A stretch of DNA of 64,000 nucleotides, from positions 52,988,773-53,052,772 of the forward strand of contig NC_079495.1 in NCBI RefSeq assembly GCF_030052815.1, read 5' to 3'. This DNA comes from Hevea brasiliensis (taxonomy: Eukaryota; Streptophyta; Magnoliopsida; Malpighiales; Euphorbiaceae). Of this stretch, positions 35,032 to 47,570 are shown in pieces. How positions within the stretch are numbered: position 1 is the first letter of the stretch; each line of letters opens with the position of its first letter. Position numbers and translations under genes: made by a program. The notes below the pieces were generated by a model that did not search any database, was not told the DNA's origin, and was given only the letters and a program-made list of their open reading frames with translations.

Positions 35032-38000
35032 TAATGTATCTTCTCCAACTCTAGAGGTAGTGCCAAACGATATGCTAAAGGACCCACTCTTTCTAGAACC
35101 TCATATGGCCCAATGAAACGAGGACTCAATTTCCTCGTTCTGCCGAATCTCATAATTCTCTTCCAAGGAGAAACCTTGAGGAATACTTTCTCACCCACTG
35201 CATACTCAATATCTCTTTTCTTTAAATCAATGTAGGACTTCTGACGGTCTGATGCAGTCTTAAGTCAATCCCTGATTAACCTGATCTTCTCCTCGGTCTG
35301 CTGAACAATTTTGGGCCCAATCAACTTCCTTTCACCTACCTCATCCCAACATAGGGGAGTTCTACATTTTCTGCCATACAAAGCTTCATATGGAGGCATC
35401 CCAATGCTTGATTGGTAGCTGTTGTTATAAGTAAACTCAATTAAAGGCAAGTGTGTATCCCAACTGCCCTCAAACTCAATCACACAAGCCCGTAGCATGT
35501 CCTCCAAGATCTGAATTACCCTCTCAGATTGGCCATCTGTCTGTGGGTGGAATACCGTATTGAAGTTCAATCTAGTTCCTAGGGCTCTTTGAAGACTACC
35601 CTAGAACCTAGAAGTGAACCTAGAATCTCTGTCTGATACGATGGATACTGGCACTCCATGTAGTCTCACTATCTCATCAATGTATAACTTGGCCAATCTT
35701 TTCAAACTGTAGTCCATCTGAACTAGCAGAAAATGAGCAGACTTGGTCAATCTGTCAATAATGACTCAAACTACATCATGACTCTTCTGTGTCCTCGAAA
35801 CTCCCATCATAAAATCCATATTTATTCTCTCCCATTTCCATTCCAGTACTGGTAGTTGATGTAACAACCCAGCGGGTACTTGATGCTCTGCCTTTACTTG
35901 CTGACAAGTTAGGCATTTAGAAACAAACTCTGCCACATCTCTTTTCATACCCATCCATCAGTAATGCTCCTTTAGCCCTCTATACATTTTTGTGCCACCA
36001 GGGTGCATGGCAAAAGGAGACTCATGTGCTTCCTTCAATATCATCTGCCTCAAATCAACATCATTAGGAACACATATTCTGCCCTAGTGTAGTAGTAGAC
36101 CATCATCTCTGATTGAGAATTCTGGTTTTTGCCCTGCCGAACTTCTTCTAATAATTTCTGATATTTCTGGTCATTCTGAGCAGCCATTCTGATCTGATCA
36201 ATCAACACTGGTTGTACATGCCATGCAACTGCTATCGACCCATCATCATTAATCTCTAAGCTGGCATGCAATGATCTTAACTCATGTACCATAGACAAAG
36301 GAGTAACTCGTAGACTTGACATAGTCTTGTGACTTAAGGCATCAGCCATAACATTAGCTTTCTCTGGCTGATAGTCTATCAGACAATCATAGTCCCTTAT
36401 TAACTCTAACCATCTCCTCTATCTCAAATTCAACTCTTTCTGGGTGCCCAAATACTTCAAACTCTTATGATCTGTGTAGATGTAACACTTTTCCCCATAC
36501 AAATAGTGTCTCCAGATCTTAAGAGCAAACACTATAGCTGCAAGCTCCAAATCATGTGTCGGATAATTCCTCTCATTTGGTTTTAGCTGGCGTGATGCAT
36601 AGGCAATGACATTTTGATCTTGCATCAATACACAGCCTAACCCATTGTGAGAAGCATCACTATAAACTGTGTATTCTTTACCCGGAGTAGGTAAAGTAAG
36701 GACTAGAGCTTCAGTCAAACATTTTTTCAATTCATCAAAACTCTGTTAGCATTTATCCATCCACTGAAATTTCATATCTTTTCTAAGCAGCTTGGTCAAT
36801 GGAGATGCCAACATGGAAAATCCTTTCACAAATCGATAGTAGTATCCAGCTAAACCCAGAAAACTACGAACCTCTGTGATATTTCTGGGTGGCCTCCAAT
36901 TAAGGACAGTTTCTATTTTACTTGGATCTACCTTGATGCCCTCTTCTGATGCTACATGCCCCAAGAAAGATATTTCCTTCAGCCAAAATTCACACTTCGA
37001 CAATTTGGCATATAGCTATTTCTCCCTCAAAGTCTGCAGTACAATCCGCAGATGTCTATCATGCTCTTCTACATTCCTCAAATAGACCAATATATCATCA
37101 ATAAATACCACAACAAACTGGTCAAGGTATGGTCTGAAGATAGTGTTTATCAGATCCATAAAAGCAGCCGAAGCATTAGTTAACCCGAATGGCATAACCA
37201 AGAACTCATAATGGCCATAGCGGGTTCTGAAGGCAGTTTTAGCAATACTCTGCTCTTGTACTTTCAGCTGATAATAACCTGACCTCAGGTCAATTTTGGA
37301 GAACACAGCTGCACCCCTTAACTAATCAAACAAGTCATCAATGCGGGGCAATGGATATCTATTCTTTATTGTCACCTTATTCAACTGCTGATAATCAATA
37401 CATAAGCGAAGAGTGCCATCCTTCTTCTTAACAAACAACACTGGCACTCCCCAAGGTGATACACTAGGGCAGATAAAGCCCTTGTCAAGCAATTCTTACA
37501 ACTACACTTTTAACTCTTTCATTTCTGCAGGTGCCATTGTATATGGTGTTATGGAGATTGGGTCCACACCAGGCATAACATCAATTTCAAACTACACCTC
37601 TCTTTCTGTATGTAATCCTGGTAATTCATCAGGAAACACATCCGGAAAGTCACATACCATAGGGATGTCTCTCAGTGCTAGACTCCCCACTTGTGTGTCT
37701 ATCACAAGTGCCAAGTATGCTTCACACCCTTTCTGATCATCCTTCTGGCTAGTGCAGCCGAAATGATGTTTGATGGCAGTAAATGCCTCTCCCCATGTAT
37801 TACCACATCACCGTACAAAGGGAGACCAAAAGTGATCTTGATCGCCATACCAATCATGGCGTGATGCCTAGCTAACCAATCCATGCCCAAGATGATATCA
37901 TACTCTTTGAAGTGCATTTCAATCAAATCTGACAGTAAAACATGTCCTTGGATCACCAAAGGACAGTCCCTATAAATTCTGTTGACCTGGACCTCTTGTC

Positions 38001-38187
38001 CTAACGGACTACTTACTAGCACTTCAAAACCCATTTGGACACATGGAACAGCAAGTGAACTGACTATGCTAGCACTAACATATGAATGGGTTGAACCCGG
38101 ATCAAACAACACAAATACTTCTTGATCAGAGATAGAAAATATACCGGCTACAACATCAGAAGTCTCAGCCTCTTCTCGCTGTCTCAT
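35032..38187 (-). pseudogene. Element C gypsy pol, broken and truncated
   Basis: Closely related to element B pol. Protease at 37702-38187 (VLFDPGSTHSYVS), reverse transcriptase at about 36746-37420 ([10 protein letters not shown]), RNase H at 36419-36730 ([10 protein letters not shown]), integrase in fragments at 35766-35954 (CLTCQQVK) and 35265-35570 ([19 protein letters not shown]). Many stops and shifts separate these. The gene ends abruptly at about 35032-35036, inside the integrase C-terminus, at the point corresponding to about 26155 in element B. The rest of integrase, the polypurine tract and the 3' LTR are deleted, and the sequence joins directly to the A-prime LTR. Confidence 0.9.
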
Positions 38188-38214
38188 TGTGTAGACTCTG
38201 GCTGATGCACTTCC

Positions 38215-39421
38215 TTATGCTGACTGACCAACCGTACCCTGATTGCCAGAAACAGTGCCTCTACCTCTGCCTCTTCCTCTGCCAACAGGTTGTGAACTTT
38301 TGGAAGTAGGACTCTGAATGGATCCTTCTGCCGTCGTAGAAGCTGGACCGTATCTAGGAGCACTAGTGCAGTCGTTAGCAAGATGGCCCTTGCCTCGACA
38401 GTTAAAACAGGCTCCAGTGGCCCAATAGCATTCTCTTCCATGAATCTTGCCACAAGTCTCATAGGGGCGGCAGATATGAACTCGCTGATACGGTGACTGA
38501 CCTAGGGGTCTCTCCGTAAAATCTGCCTCTTCCATATCTTCCACCTCGACCCCTGCTGGGTCCACTAAATTTCTTTCTCTTCCCAGAAGTACCACCAGAA
38601 CTTTGCTCTACTAACTTTTCTCCCTTGTCTTTCTCTGATTTCTCAACTTTTTCTGATTTTTCTTTTACATTTGTTGCTTCTGATTCAATCCTTTCTATCT
38701 CAAGTGCTTGAGACATGAGTTCTGAAACATTATTGTGTCTGAATCCCACTACTTGCATTCTCAAACTGGGCTTCAAACTAGTCTCAAATCTCTTGCACCT
38801 TTCCTTACTGGTAGAAAGAAGACTCCCAACATAGTGGCTTAAACAGGAGAACTCCCTCTCATATTCTGCCACTGATTTACTCCCTTGCTTTAGACTCAGA
38901 AATTCTTGCAACTTTTGATCCACATATGCGTCTGGGACGTATTTTTGTCTGAATTCTCTGATGAAGTCATCCCAGGTCAGTACTGGTGGTTCAGCCAAGC
39001 TGTGGGGGATGGTCTTCCACCAATCATACGCATCCCCTTGCAGTAGTGACACAGAATATTCAAACTTCAATTCATCTTGGCAGTGCAGCTTCTTAAATAC
39101 TCTATCCATCCTTTCAAGCCATTGCTCTGCCTCTAAAGGGTCCACTGTACCCTTAATTTCTATAGCTCCATACTTTAATAACTTCTCATACTGTCTGGCT
39201 GGAGGCAGTGGTTGTACCACAGGTGGTTGGGGTGGAGCTTGAAAAGGCATACCCCCAGCCATTTGTTGAAACATCGCAGCCATCTGCTGTGCAAACTGTG
39301 TAGAAAACTGCGACATTTGTGGGGCTAGTGCTACTGATCCACTGACATTTTGTAAAGCTGGGGCTTCCCCTTGTGCCTCAGCTTTAACAGATTGCTCGAC
39401 TGAGCAATCCCCTTCTTCCAT
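38215..39421 (-). pseudogene. Element C gypsy gag, nearly intact, frameshifted
   Basis: The best preserved gag of the window. It opens with MEEGDCSVEQS (39421) and stays open for 320 codons to 38459. It has a glutamine/proline-rich N-terminus, a capsid core (LEAEQWLERMDRVF, YDWWKTIPHS, EYEREFSCLSHY, CKRFETSLKPSL), a charged linker rich in KSEK repeats and a GRGGRYGRGR tail. A frameshift near 38500-38590 moves the zinc knuckle CFNCRGKGHLANDC (C-x2-C-x4-H-x4-C) into another frame, where it continues to 38215. Confidence 0.9.
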
Positions 39422-39590
39422 TTCAGTCTGAAATTAGGGTATCTCCTGAATAAATAACACAAGGAGATTTCCCTTCGTTAGTTCATATTTATGATGTAAT
39501 GCATTGCAAGTAACACATATGGACATTGAGCAGTTGTACTTAATAAGGAAAGACACAAATTCTCAAGTTAAAACATACTTCAAAAATTTT

Positions 39591-39602
39591 GCTCTGATAC
39601 CA
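39591..39602 (-). promoter_or_regulatory. Element C primer binding site (tRNA-iMet)
   Basis: Minus strand TGGTATCAGAGC, eight bases inside the LTR edge at 39611. Confidence 0.92.
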
Positions 39603-39610
39603 CTAAAACA

Positions 39611-42600
39611 TGTCACACCTTACCCCTCTGTAAGGCAAAACATGATCCCATAGAATACCTAATGAACTACCGCACTTCACCTACCGATAACTCATTAAGT
39701 ACCCTACAAGGGATTTTAAAACAATTTTCTTACTTTTTATAAGTGGTGAGCATTTCTAAATAAATATTAAAATATTGAATTAAAGTTGAAAACTAGTTAA
39801 AATTTTTGGCCCATTTTATTTTTCCGCAAATTTTATAAAAATTTTGGCAGAGTGTCGTCTGTATTTTAAGAAAATAGTTCTTCAAATACCTGTAAAAAAA
39901 ACACTTCTAATAATTTATCTCAACAATTTCAACAACTCCAACAACAATTCCAACCAATTTCTCAAGTTTTAAAATTCAACAATCCTCAAGATACTATCAA
40001 TCAATTTCATTCATTCATATTCCATTAAAGATAAATAATTTATATATACATCATACTAAAAATTTACATTAGGAAAATCCAAACTAAAATTTATTACAAA
40101 CTTTGTACAAGCTGCTCAAGACCAATTTTACATGTCCATACAATTACGTGCATTACATACATCAAAATAAATATTTACAGTCAGAGTATAAATTATACCC
40201 AATAGCTTCAAAGCAGGTAGCTCCTCTGTCCTCAGCAGCTTACTCTGCTGCTCTTTTAGTCTCTATATCTGCGACAGCAATAACAGTCATCGCTGAGTAC
40301 TAGGACTCAGTGGTGTACAGCATACTAAAATAATCTTTATGCATAATTTAAATCATATTTATTCAAAAATTAGACTGAACATGAGAGTTAAACACGAAAC
40401 ATGAATTATGAGATTTTAATCCAAACAAGTTCATTTCAAAGTATCAAAACACATTTCATAAAACCCACAGTTATATCATGCCATTCGAAACAAATATAAT
40501 CTCAATAGCCAGAGGCTAAGGAGAAGTCACATCACAAGGCTAGCTAGCTCAAATATATGGATATCCATTCAATTTTTTCTTCTACAGGCACACACCTCAA
40601 CACTTCAGCCAGAGAAGGAATCAAAATTCAAAACTAATTACCCCCACTAGTCATGCTAGTTAGGTGTTCAAATATATGATCATGACACTGTAGTTTCAAA
40701 ACTTATCTTAACAATTTACTAAACATTGCCATTTCAAATATACACAAATAACTTTCAACAATTTAAATCAAAAGCATAATAAATATTTCATCACAATGGT
40801 GTCAGAATTCAATATTTCAAATTATTCAAAACAATATGCAGAAGAGAATTTACAGAAATTCTACGTTGTGCACAAACCTTAAGCGAGTTGCCTCTTAGCC
40901 TTGACTCGATTCCTCGGGTTCTTTCCCAGTGTTCTTTTCCACTAAAACACACAGTTTCACAGTGTTTTAGTATCATAACTTAGCATAAATCCAAAAATAA
41001 ATTTAAATTCACTTTTACCTAGCTCTAATGTGCTAAACTTGACGTTCTTTAAATTTTATGTTTTGGGGTTACTATTCACTACACTATTCAAGTCAATTTG
41101 TTGACTTTCTAAGGCTTAATGAGTACGGGGATTCCAACTTCACCCACATACCACATTTTGGTCACTAAATTTGTTGGTTTTGATTGTTTACTCAAATTCT
41201 AAGTCTTTTAGGCAAATTTGCAAATTTTCAGTTTTGGTATGTTAAGTTGCACTGTTTCATTGGTCATTTTTCTGTTACAATTTAGAAAAACTTCCTTCAT
41301 AGAAAATGTTTCCTATTGTCTTAACTTTATTCTCCTTTTTGGATCACTCCAATTAGAGTTTTGTAGCTCAAGTTATAGCCATTTGAATCAAGGTTGCCGG
41401 ATTGGACTTAACCCAGATTTTCTGGGCAAATTTTGGTTCTGGCAGTTTTAGGTCACCAAATTTGGGTGGCCAAATGACTTGGTTAAGGGCATAATTTGGA
41501 TTGGTGTTATTCATGAAAGTTTTAGGTCTATATCTCAACTGTCCACTGGTAAAATTTCAGGTCATTTAGACCTGCCTAGCTCAAGTTATGGCCAAATGAA
41601 CAAACACTGTTCATTTGGTCATTTTTGTACAGGTCAGACTGCAAAAATCCGAATTTGGTCAATTTGTTTACTAGGTTTTGGTCACTTTTTGGGCATGATT
41701 TCTAAATGAAAAATGTGTCATTTTGTGTCTATTTTCATTCCCAATTGGTCTCATACCAATTGGACTTGTAAATTTTCAGTTTTGGTCCCTCAAAGGGACC
41801 TTGGTCCTACTGCTTGCAGCATGACCACATTCAATCCGAATTTAAACTCAATTCAAACACTTCCAACACACTTCATTTGGTCACAATTGACCATTTCTCA
41901 CCTCAAACTAGGTTAAACACATCATTTCACCATTTCTCCAAATTTTGTCTCCCAAACCCTAGGTGTCCAAAACCCTAATTCACCAATTCATTGCATTTAA
42001 CTAATTCAAGGCATTTAATCATAATCATTCAACACAATTAAGCTCACATACACTTTTGAATCCACCAAATTCATACATACATATATCAAGACCCTAGTTG
42101 ACCAAAATTTAACTTGGTCCTTCATAATTGTTTTTATTTCATTTTAAGTTTATTTCTAAGTTAATTAAGCTATAAACACAACTAATAAACTAAATTTTGC
42201 AACTTAAATCACTAACCTCAACTTGGATGCTAATTCTTCAATTTCCTTCTTCTTTTCTTCTTTCTTTTGTGATCAATCTTCTTCTCAAGTGACTAAAACA
42301 AGTTCTAATAAGTTAAGTTGGGGTCAAAATAGGTTTAAATGGTTGAAAGAAAGCTTGGATTCAAGCTTTTATGGTGTAACAATGGTGGTTTGAGGGAGAG
42401 GGAAGAGTGGCCGGCTTGGTTGGGAGAGAAGACCAACAATGTTTTTCATTTCTTCTTTTTTTTTTTATGTATTATAACTCTTTAATTATCCTATAGTTTC
42501 AATTTTTAATAATTAAGTTTATTGCATCATGCTTATGTCACCACATGATGTCATTACTTTTTCAACTTTTCTTTTTCTTTTTTTCATATTTATTTTTCTA

Positions 42601-43107
42601 TTAGTTCTTTAATTTAATTCTCGACTCCGAAATTTTCTTTTCTCCGATTTTATTTAACAGTTAGGTCAGGAGTCAGCTCTCGGGGTTAAATTACCAAATT
42701 GCCCCTCGCCGGTTCAACCCGGTTTATAAATAATTTAATATTTCTTCTGGCTCCCTGACCTAATTATTTGACTGGCTTAACAATTCTTTTTCATGATTTT
42801 CTCTTTTCCACTGTGTTCGTAATAGTCCTAAGTATTGCGACGTCACATTTTATGGTTCGAAATTTGAGTTTAAATTGACTTCGCAATCCTTCCCGAGAAG
42901 GTCACCCATCGCTGTGACTCTCAGCTCATTTAACTTCTTATGTTCTGTTTTTCTTATTTATAATTAACTAATTGGCAATTACTAATTATTTGTATTTATG
43001 GCTTCTCTAGTTATCTTAAGTGTGGTTCTAATCTCCTTAATTGTCCGGACCGACTCCAGTTACCGGAACAGTGAAATGTACCAGGCTATACAAATAGGGG
43101 TGTTACA
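39611..43107 (-). repeat. Element C right (5') LTR, 3497 bp
   Basis: Complete LTR from TGTCACACC to TGTTACA, of the same family as 30738-34241. The right flank CAAAAATCACC continues the A-prime LTR. There is no surviving left partner LTR. Confidence 0.95.
40293..40310 (-). other. Conserved LTR hairpin, element C copy
   Basis: CTGAGT, loop ACTAGG, ACTCAG, followed by TGGTGTAC. Identical stem to element B. Confidence 0.6.
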
Positions 43108-43520
43108 CAAAAATCACCTCTGAAGGTGAAATGACCAAAATTTTAGCTTAACAGACTAAAATTGTCTATACCAATTGAAAATTTTTTTAAGCATTTTCTT
43201 AGCATTCTAATACCATAGAAACCTCAATGACTCTTCACTAGAGTCCCAAAAATTATTTTATGAATTTTCTCCTGGGTCTAGGGCTCCTAGTTGCGAGGAC
43301 TACAACTTCCCTCTGGGTTACCCATCGCTAGGGCACCGGCTCATTTAACTTGGTTGTATTTTATTTCTAAAATTTTTCCTAAATTTTTCTTATTAATATT
43401 TGAGTTAATTATGGTTCCTCACTTTAGTTTAAATATTTTTCCAGACGTTCTAGCTGTCCAGACCGACACTGATCACCGGAACAGTAGAATGTACGGAATG
43501 GATATAGTGATGGTGTTACA
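43108..43520 (-). repeat. A-prime LTR, right end
   Basis: Continues the LTR broken at 35031: AAAATCACCTCTGAAGGTGAAA follows the insertion and the piece ends GGTGTTACA at 43520, matching the end of element A LTRs with many differences. No internal element A-type coding sequence follows, so this is either a solo LTR or an LTR whose element lies beyond the window on the left. Confidence 0.85.
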
Positions 43521-43830
43521 CCTTTTGTCTTTATCTTTTATCTTGTCCTCCACTTAGAGTGTCGGTGTGAAGCTTTATTTAAAGTTTGTGTCTGTAACTA
43601 GCTTTCTTTTGAAAAGCTTATCTGGTTAGTTATTATGGCTTGTAATGTTCCTAAGGCCTCTCATCTATATAAGGGAGCCTAGTTCAGTTGTAACTCAAGA
43701 GCCATCTTAGAAAATAAAATCCTATGTGTTTCTCTCGTGGCTTTCTAAACTCTCCTCTCTTCTCTTCTGAAACTCCAAGAATGTATACTATTTCTCGTAA
43801 CTCAGTTGCACGTATGCTCTACACTTGCCT
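43521..43830 (+). repeat. LTR-like remnant with TATA box
   Basis: It contains CATCTATATAAGGGAGCC at about 43667, followed about 50 bp later by AGAAAATAAAATCC, then a pyrimidine-rich run. This arrangement resembles the promoter and R region of a copia-type LTR. No coding region or clear termini are seen, so the class is uncertain. Confidence 0.35.
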
Positions 43831-44397
43831 CACATGAGGATCCTGTGTACCAATAATGCATCTATTTTGATCCGATAAGTTACGATCCTCATACTGTATA
43901 CTGTATATAAGCACAAAAGGGCTCGCAGCCTTAGAGTACCAAAGAGTGGGAAGCGGCATTGAGCATGATTTCTTTGAAAGATATAGATGGATATGGTAAG
44001 ATTTGGGTAAAAATTTTTTTTTTTTGAAGAGAGAGAATGTGTGGGTGTGTAAGGACAAATTGAGGGTGAGAGGATCGAGTGGGATTTTAGATTTGATTAG
44101 CGATTCTCAACAACCATGCCAAGGAGAATTAGCCTGAAATGGCCTTATACCTCAGCCCCACACTTTTTATTTCAATACTCTCCAAAAGTTTTGTTTTCAT
44201 GATCGTTTTTGTCGATCAATGGACTCAAACAATCATTTCTAACCATTTCTTCGTTCCTGGCCTTCTATAGCTACGCTTTGACATTGTTTTGCTTGGTAAT
44301 AACTCTGTTTGTGTAAGTTCTCTGCTTTAAAGCAAATCAAGCTCGTATTTTCTGAATGAACTGTCTGTGCAAGCAACTAATGAAAGGAACCCTTAAG
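43831..44397. other. Intergenic spacer
   Basis: No gene or recognised repeat. A T run and a GA-rich stretch lie near 44010-44050. Confidence 0.4.
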
Positions 44398-44895
44398 TAG
44401 GGGTGAGCAGATTTTGGTTCGAACCAAATCAATTTGGTTCAATCGGTTCGATTTTAAAATTTTGATTATTTCGGTTTGATTCGGTTTTGAAGAGAAAAAA
44501 ATTGGTTAAACAGAACCAAACGAAATAGTAATTTTATATATTCAAATCGAACCGAATCGATTTTTGAATTGATATATTTTTATGGGAAATTTATGAATTA
44601 TATTTAATTATATATATAAATTATTTAATTTCATTGATTAATGGTTATTAGGTTCAAATCAAAGCCAAAATTAGACCAAATAACTTGAAAATCAAGTCTA
44701 AATTAAAAAATAATAAAAAAGCAAAACCGATCGATTTGAACCGAATCGAACAGAAAATGGAGCGGTTCAGTTCAATTCGATTTTTTATCCATTTTGGTTC
44801 GGTTCAGTTTTTAAAATATGTAATTCGATTTTCATAATTTAATTCGGTTCTATTCGGTTCGGTTCAGTTCAATTTTAACTAAATGCTCACCCCTA
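44398..44895. mobile_element. hAT-type miniature element (MITE), 498 bp
   Basis: The ends are inverted repeats: TAGGGGTGAGCA on the left and TGCTCACCCCTA on the right. They are flanked by CCCTTAAG (44390-44397) and CCCTTGAG (44896-44903), an 8 bp duplication with one mismatch, the length made by hAT transposases. The interior is rich in GGTTCGGTT and AATCGAACCGAA motifs in both orientations. It carries no open reading frame, so it depends on a transposase elsewhere. Confidence 0.85.
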
Positions 44896-47061
44896 CCCTT
44901 GAGCGGTTACTTATGGTGCATATTATGAAATCATATAGCTTTGGTAGAAAGAAATGGCTTAATTTCTTTTCATACGAGTGGAACTTCCTATTTTCAGATT
45001 TGTGTGGCTTGTTAGTAGACTTGAGTTTTTAGAGATGATCAATATATGTCTCAGTTGGAAGCAACACGGATAATCTACTCAAAGGTAATATTGTCATTTT
45101 ATATAGCAAAGAACAATTTTATGATAATCGTTAAGATCATTACTAAATTTGGTCACTCTTCCATTCATAGGGGAAGAGATTACTAAATTTGGCAACTTTT
45201 TTTATTCATGGGGTAGAGATAAGCTTTCTGGTGCTTTAGGTGCACAACACTTCCTTTTCTCTCCCCTATTTATTGGTTAATCATACCTTTTTATCTGGAT
45301 GCAACAAAGCTAAGTCTAGAACCTTCCATTTATAGCAAAAGTTGTTGTATAATGGATTAAATTTTTATCAATATGGGGAAGCAGTTATACATAAAGAAGA
45401 AAAAAAAAATAGTTCTAAATCCTAATGCATACCTTTTCTCTATAGAAGTTCGTAAATTCTTAGTGGCTTTACACAGGCATACAATTTCCATTGGAAAGAA
45501 AATACGTGAGCAGTATGTCTGTAGTTGAATACCATTGCATGCATTCTAGAAATGTATGGTTTTATGGATTCAAATTCACAAATGGTGAAAAGATAACTAT
45601 TATATGCTATTTTCCTCTGCAATAATATGTTCTTATTTTCATTCCTCTTTCTCATTAATTTTTATGATAATCGTATCCTTTTATTTTGTTTTTAAATGCC
45701 TTAATATTTTAATGCATATCATGATAATTAGGCTTGGCAATAGAACTACAAAAACCATATAAGAATTGTTACAGAGGATACTGTAAAATAGTACATCCAT
45801 ATTACACTTATTCCATGGGTAATACATATGTTAATCTGTGAGTAAACTTTTTATTTTGATAACCTGTTTCAAAGAGTTATTACCTATATTTCATGCAGTC
45901 TTATAGAGTGCTTTCATAAGATCAAATGTGTATATTGTCATGTAATCAACTTTCTTCGCTGATTCAAAAGCCTATTCTTTTGAATTCATTAATCTTTCAT
46001 TTGTAAAGTTATCATATATATCTAGACATGCTCCAAAATCTCTTTAATGTTAGCGTTCCCAAGCCCTCCAGAATTGGTGAAGAATTTGAAACCATTCTGA
46101 TTGTAAAAGCTTTTTACAAGTTCCTTCTCAAATTAAGGGTTAATTAAAAGTGTGCACATTTCCATTGTTGGCTTGCAAACTCACCTCCTCAAATGACGCA
46201 AAGTATCATGCATTTCAATAATCTAGACACTTGGATGATGTTGACATTCATCTTGGACATAAAGCTGAACATTTTTAATGTAATAGCTGGCTTGCTTTTT
46301 AGTAAATATCATCTTATGGATATAATTCTATTTTTATGTGGAAAATAATATAATGCTTTAACAACTATATTCAATTCATTAGATGTTCCTTAATTGGTTT
46401 TGATTTTTTTTTTTTTTTTTGACCATGTTCATGCAAATCATTGATTTGCTACTTTCTATTCAACCTTTATGATTGAGGCCCATCATAGTCTCAATAAAAT
46501 TAGCGTTGCTCCTTAATTAATTTTGACGGAACTTGATTTGGTTCTTACGTGAGCTTAAGCTACGATGAAGTAAGGATCAATTTATCCTTGATACGTTTCG
46601 ATGTTGTTAAGACTAGCCCATATCAAGTGCTCTTCAAACAAGTCTGGGGATTACATAATATGTAGCTCAATAAGTTACTATCAAAATTAATAGATTAATT
46701 CCGACAAGCATTTGTCAAATCCTTAGAGAAAAGCCCTTTTTTCGGGGGTACCATATCTTGTTAACTTATTAACGACTTATGTTTCAACATGAGGAGCTTT
46801 AATATTTGAAATTATGGTAGTTGTGTGCCCCCTTGGCGTCTCCCAGAAGATGGGGGTTTCTCTTTCTTTGTGTTGGTGGAATAATACTATTTCAATTTTC
46901 ATTCCCTAAGAGGAAAGAAATTGCATTTCTTGCAAATTTGCTAGATTTCAAGAATTGCAATAGATAGGGATTCCTTTTTGAGTCCTCTACATGTTCCCAA
47001 AGTTATCTATTTTGCTATTTAGGTCATAACTAGACCAAGAGCTATAATTATATTCATTAGG
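44896..47061. other. Intergenic spacer
   Basis: AT-rich unique-looking sequence. No gene, LTR or RNA gene could be supported. Confidence 0.4.
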
Positions 47062-47570
47062 CTTAAGAAGGGAAAATATAGGCCAATATATTCGTAAATC
47101 TTCAAGATTTACAGACAAATTATGCTAAGATATTATTGGATTTTTTGGAGACTTTTAAGAGATTTTGACTTATAAATGAGCTAAAATATTTGGAGATCTC
47201 TATGATTTATTGACATTAAACTTGAGAAGGGACAATATATGCTAAGATATTCACAGATTCTCTTGATTTACTGATAGATTATGCTAAGTTTTTTTTTTTT
47301 TTGAGATTTTAAAGAGATTTTGACTTTTTGATGAGCTAAGACATTTAGAGATCTCCATGATTTATTGACAGATCATGTTAAAATATTTTGGAGATTTTTA
47401 AAAGATTTTAACTTATAAATTAGCTAAGATATTCAAACATCTCCATGATTTGCCGACAAATTATGTAAAGATATTATTGATTTTTTTTTAAAGATTTTTT
47501 TATAGATTTTATTTTATAAATGAGCTAAGATGTATAGAAATCTCCCTCGTTTACTGACAAGCCTTTATAC
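47062..47570. repeat. Diverged tandem repeat, about four units
   Basis: Units share ATATTTGGAGATCTCCATGA, TTTACTGACA and TTATAAATGAGCTAAGA landmarks. The first two longer units (from 47062 and 47222) are about 160 bp and the later ones are shorter, about 85-100 bp. Units differ by many substitutions, so the array is old. Confidence 0.75.
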
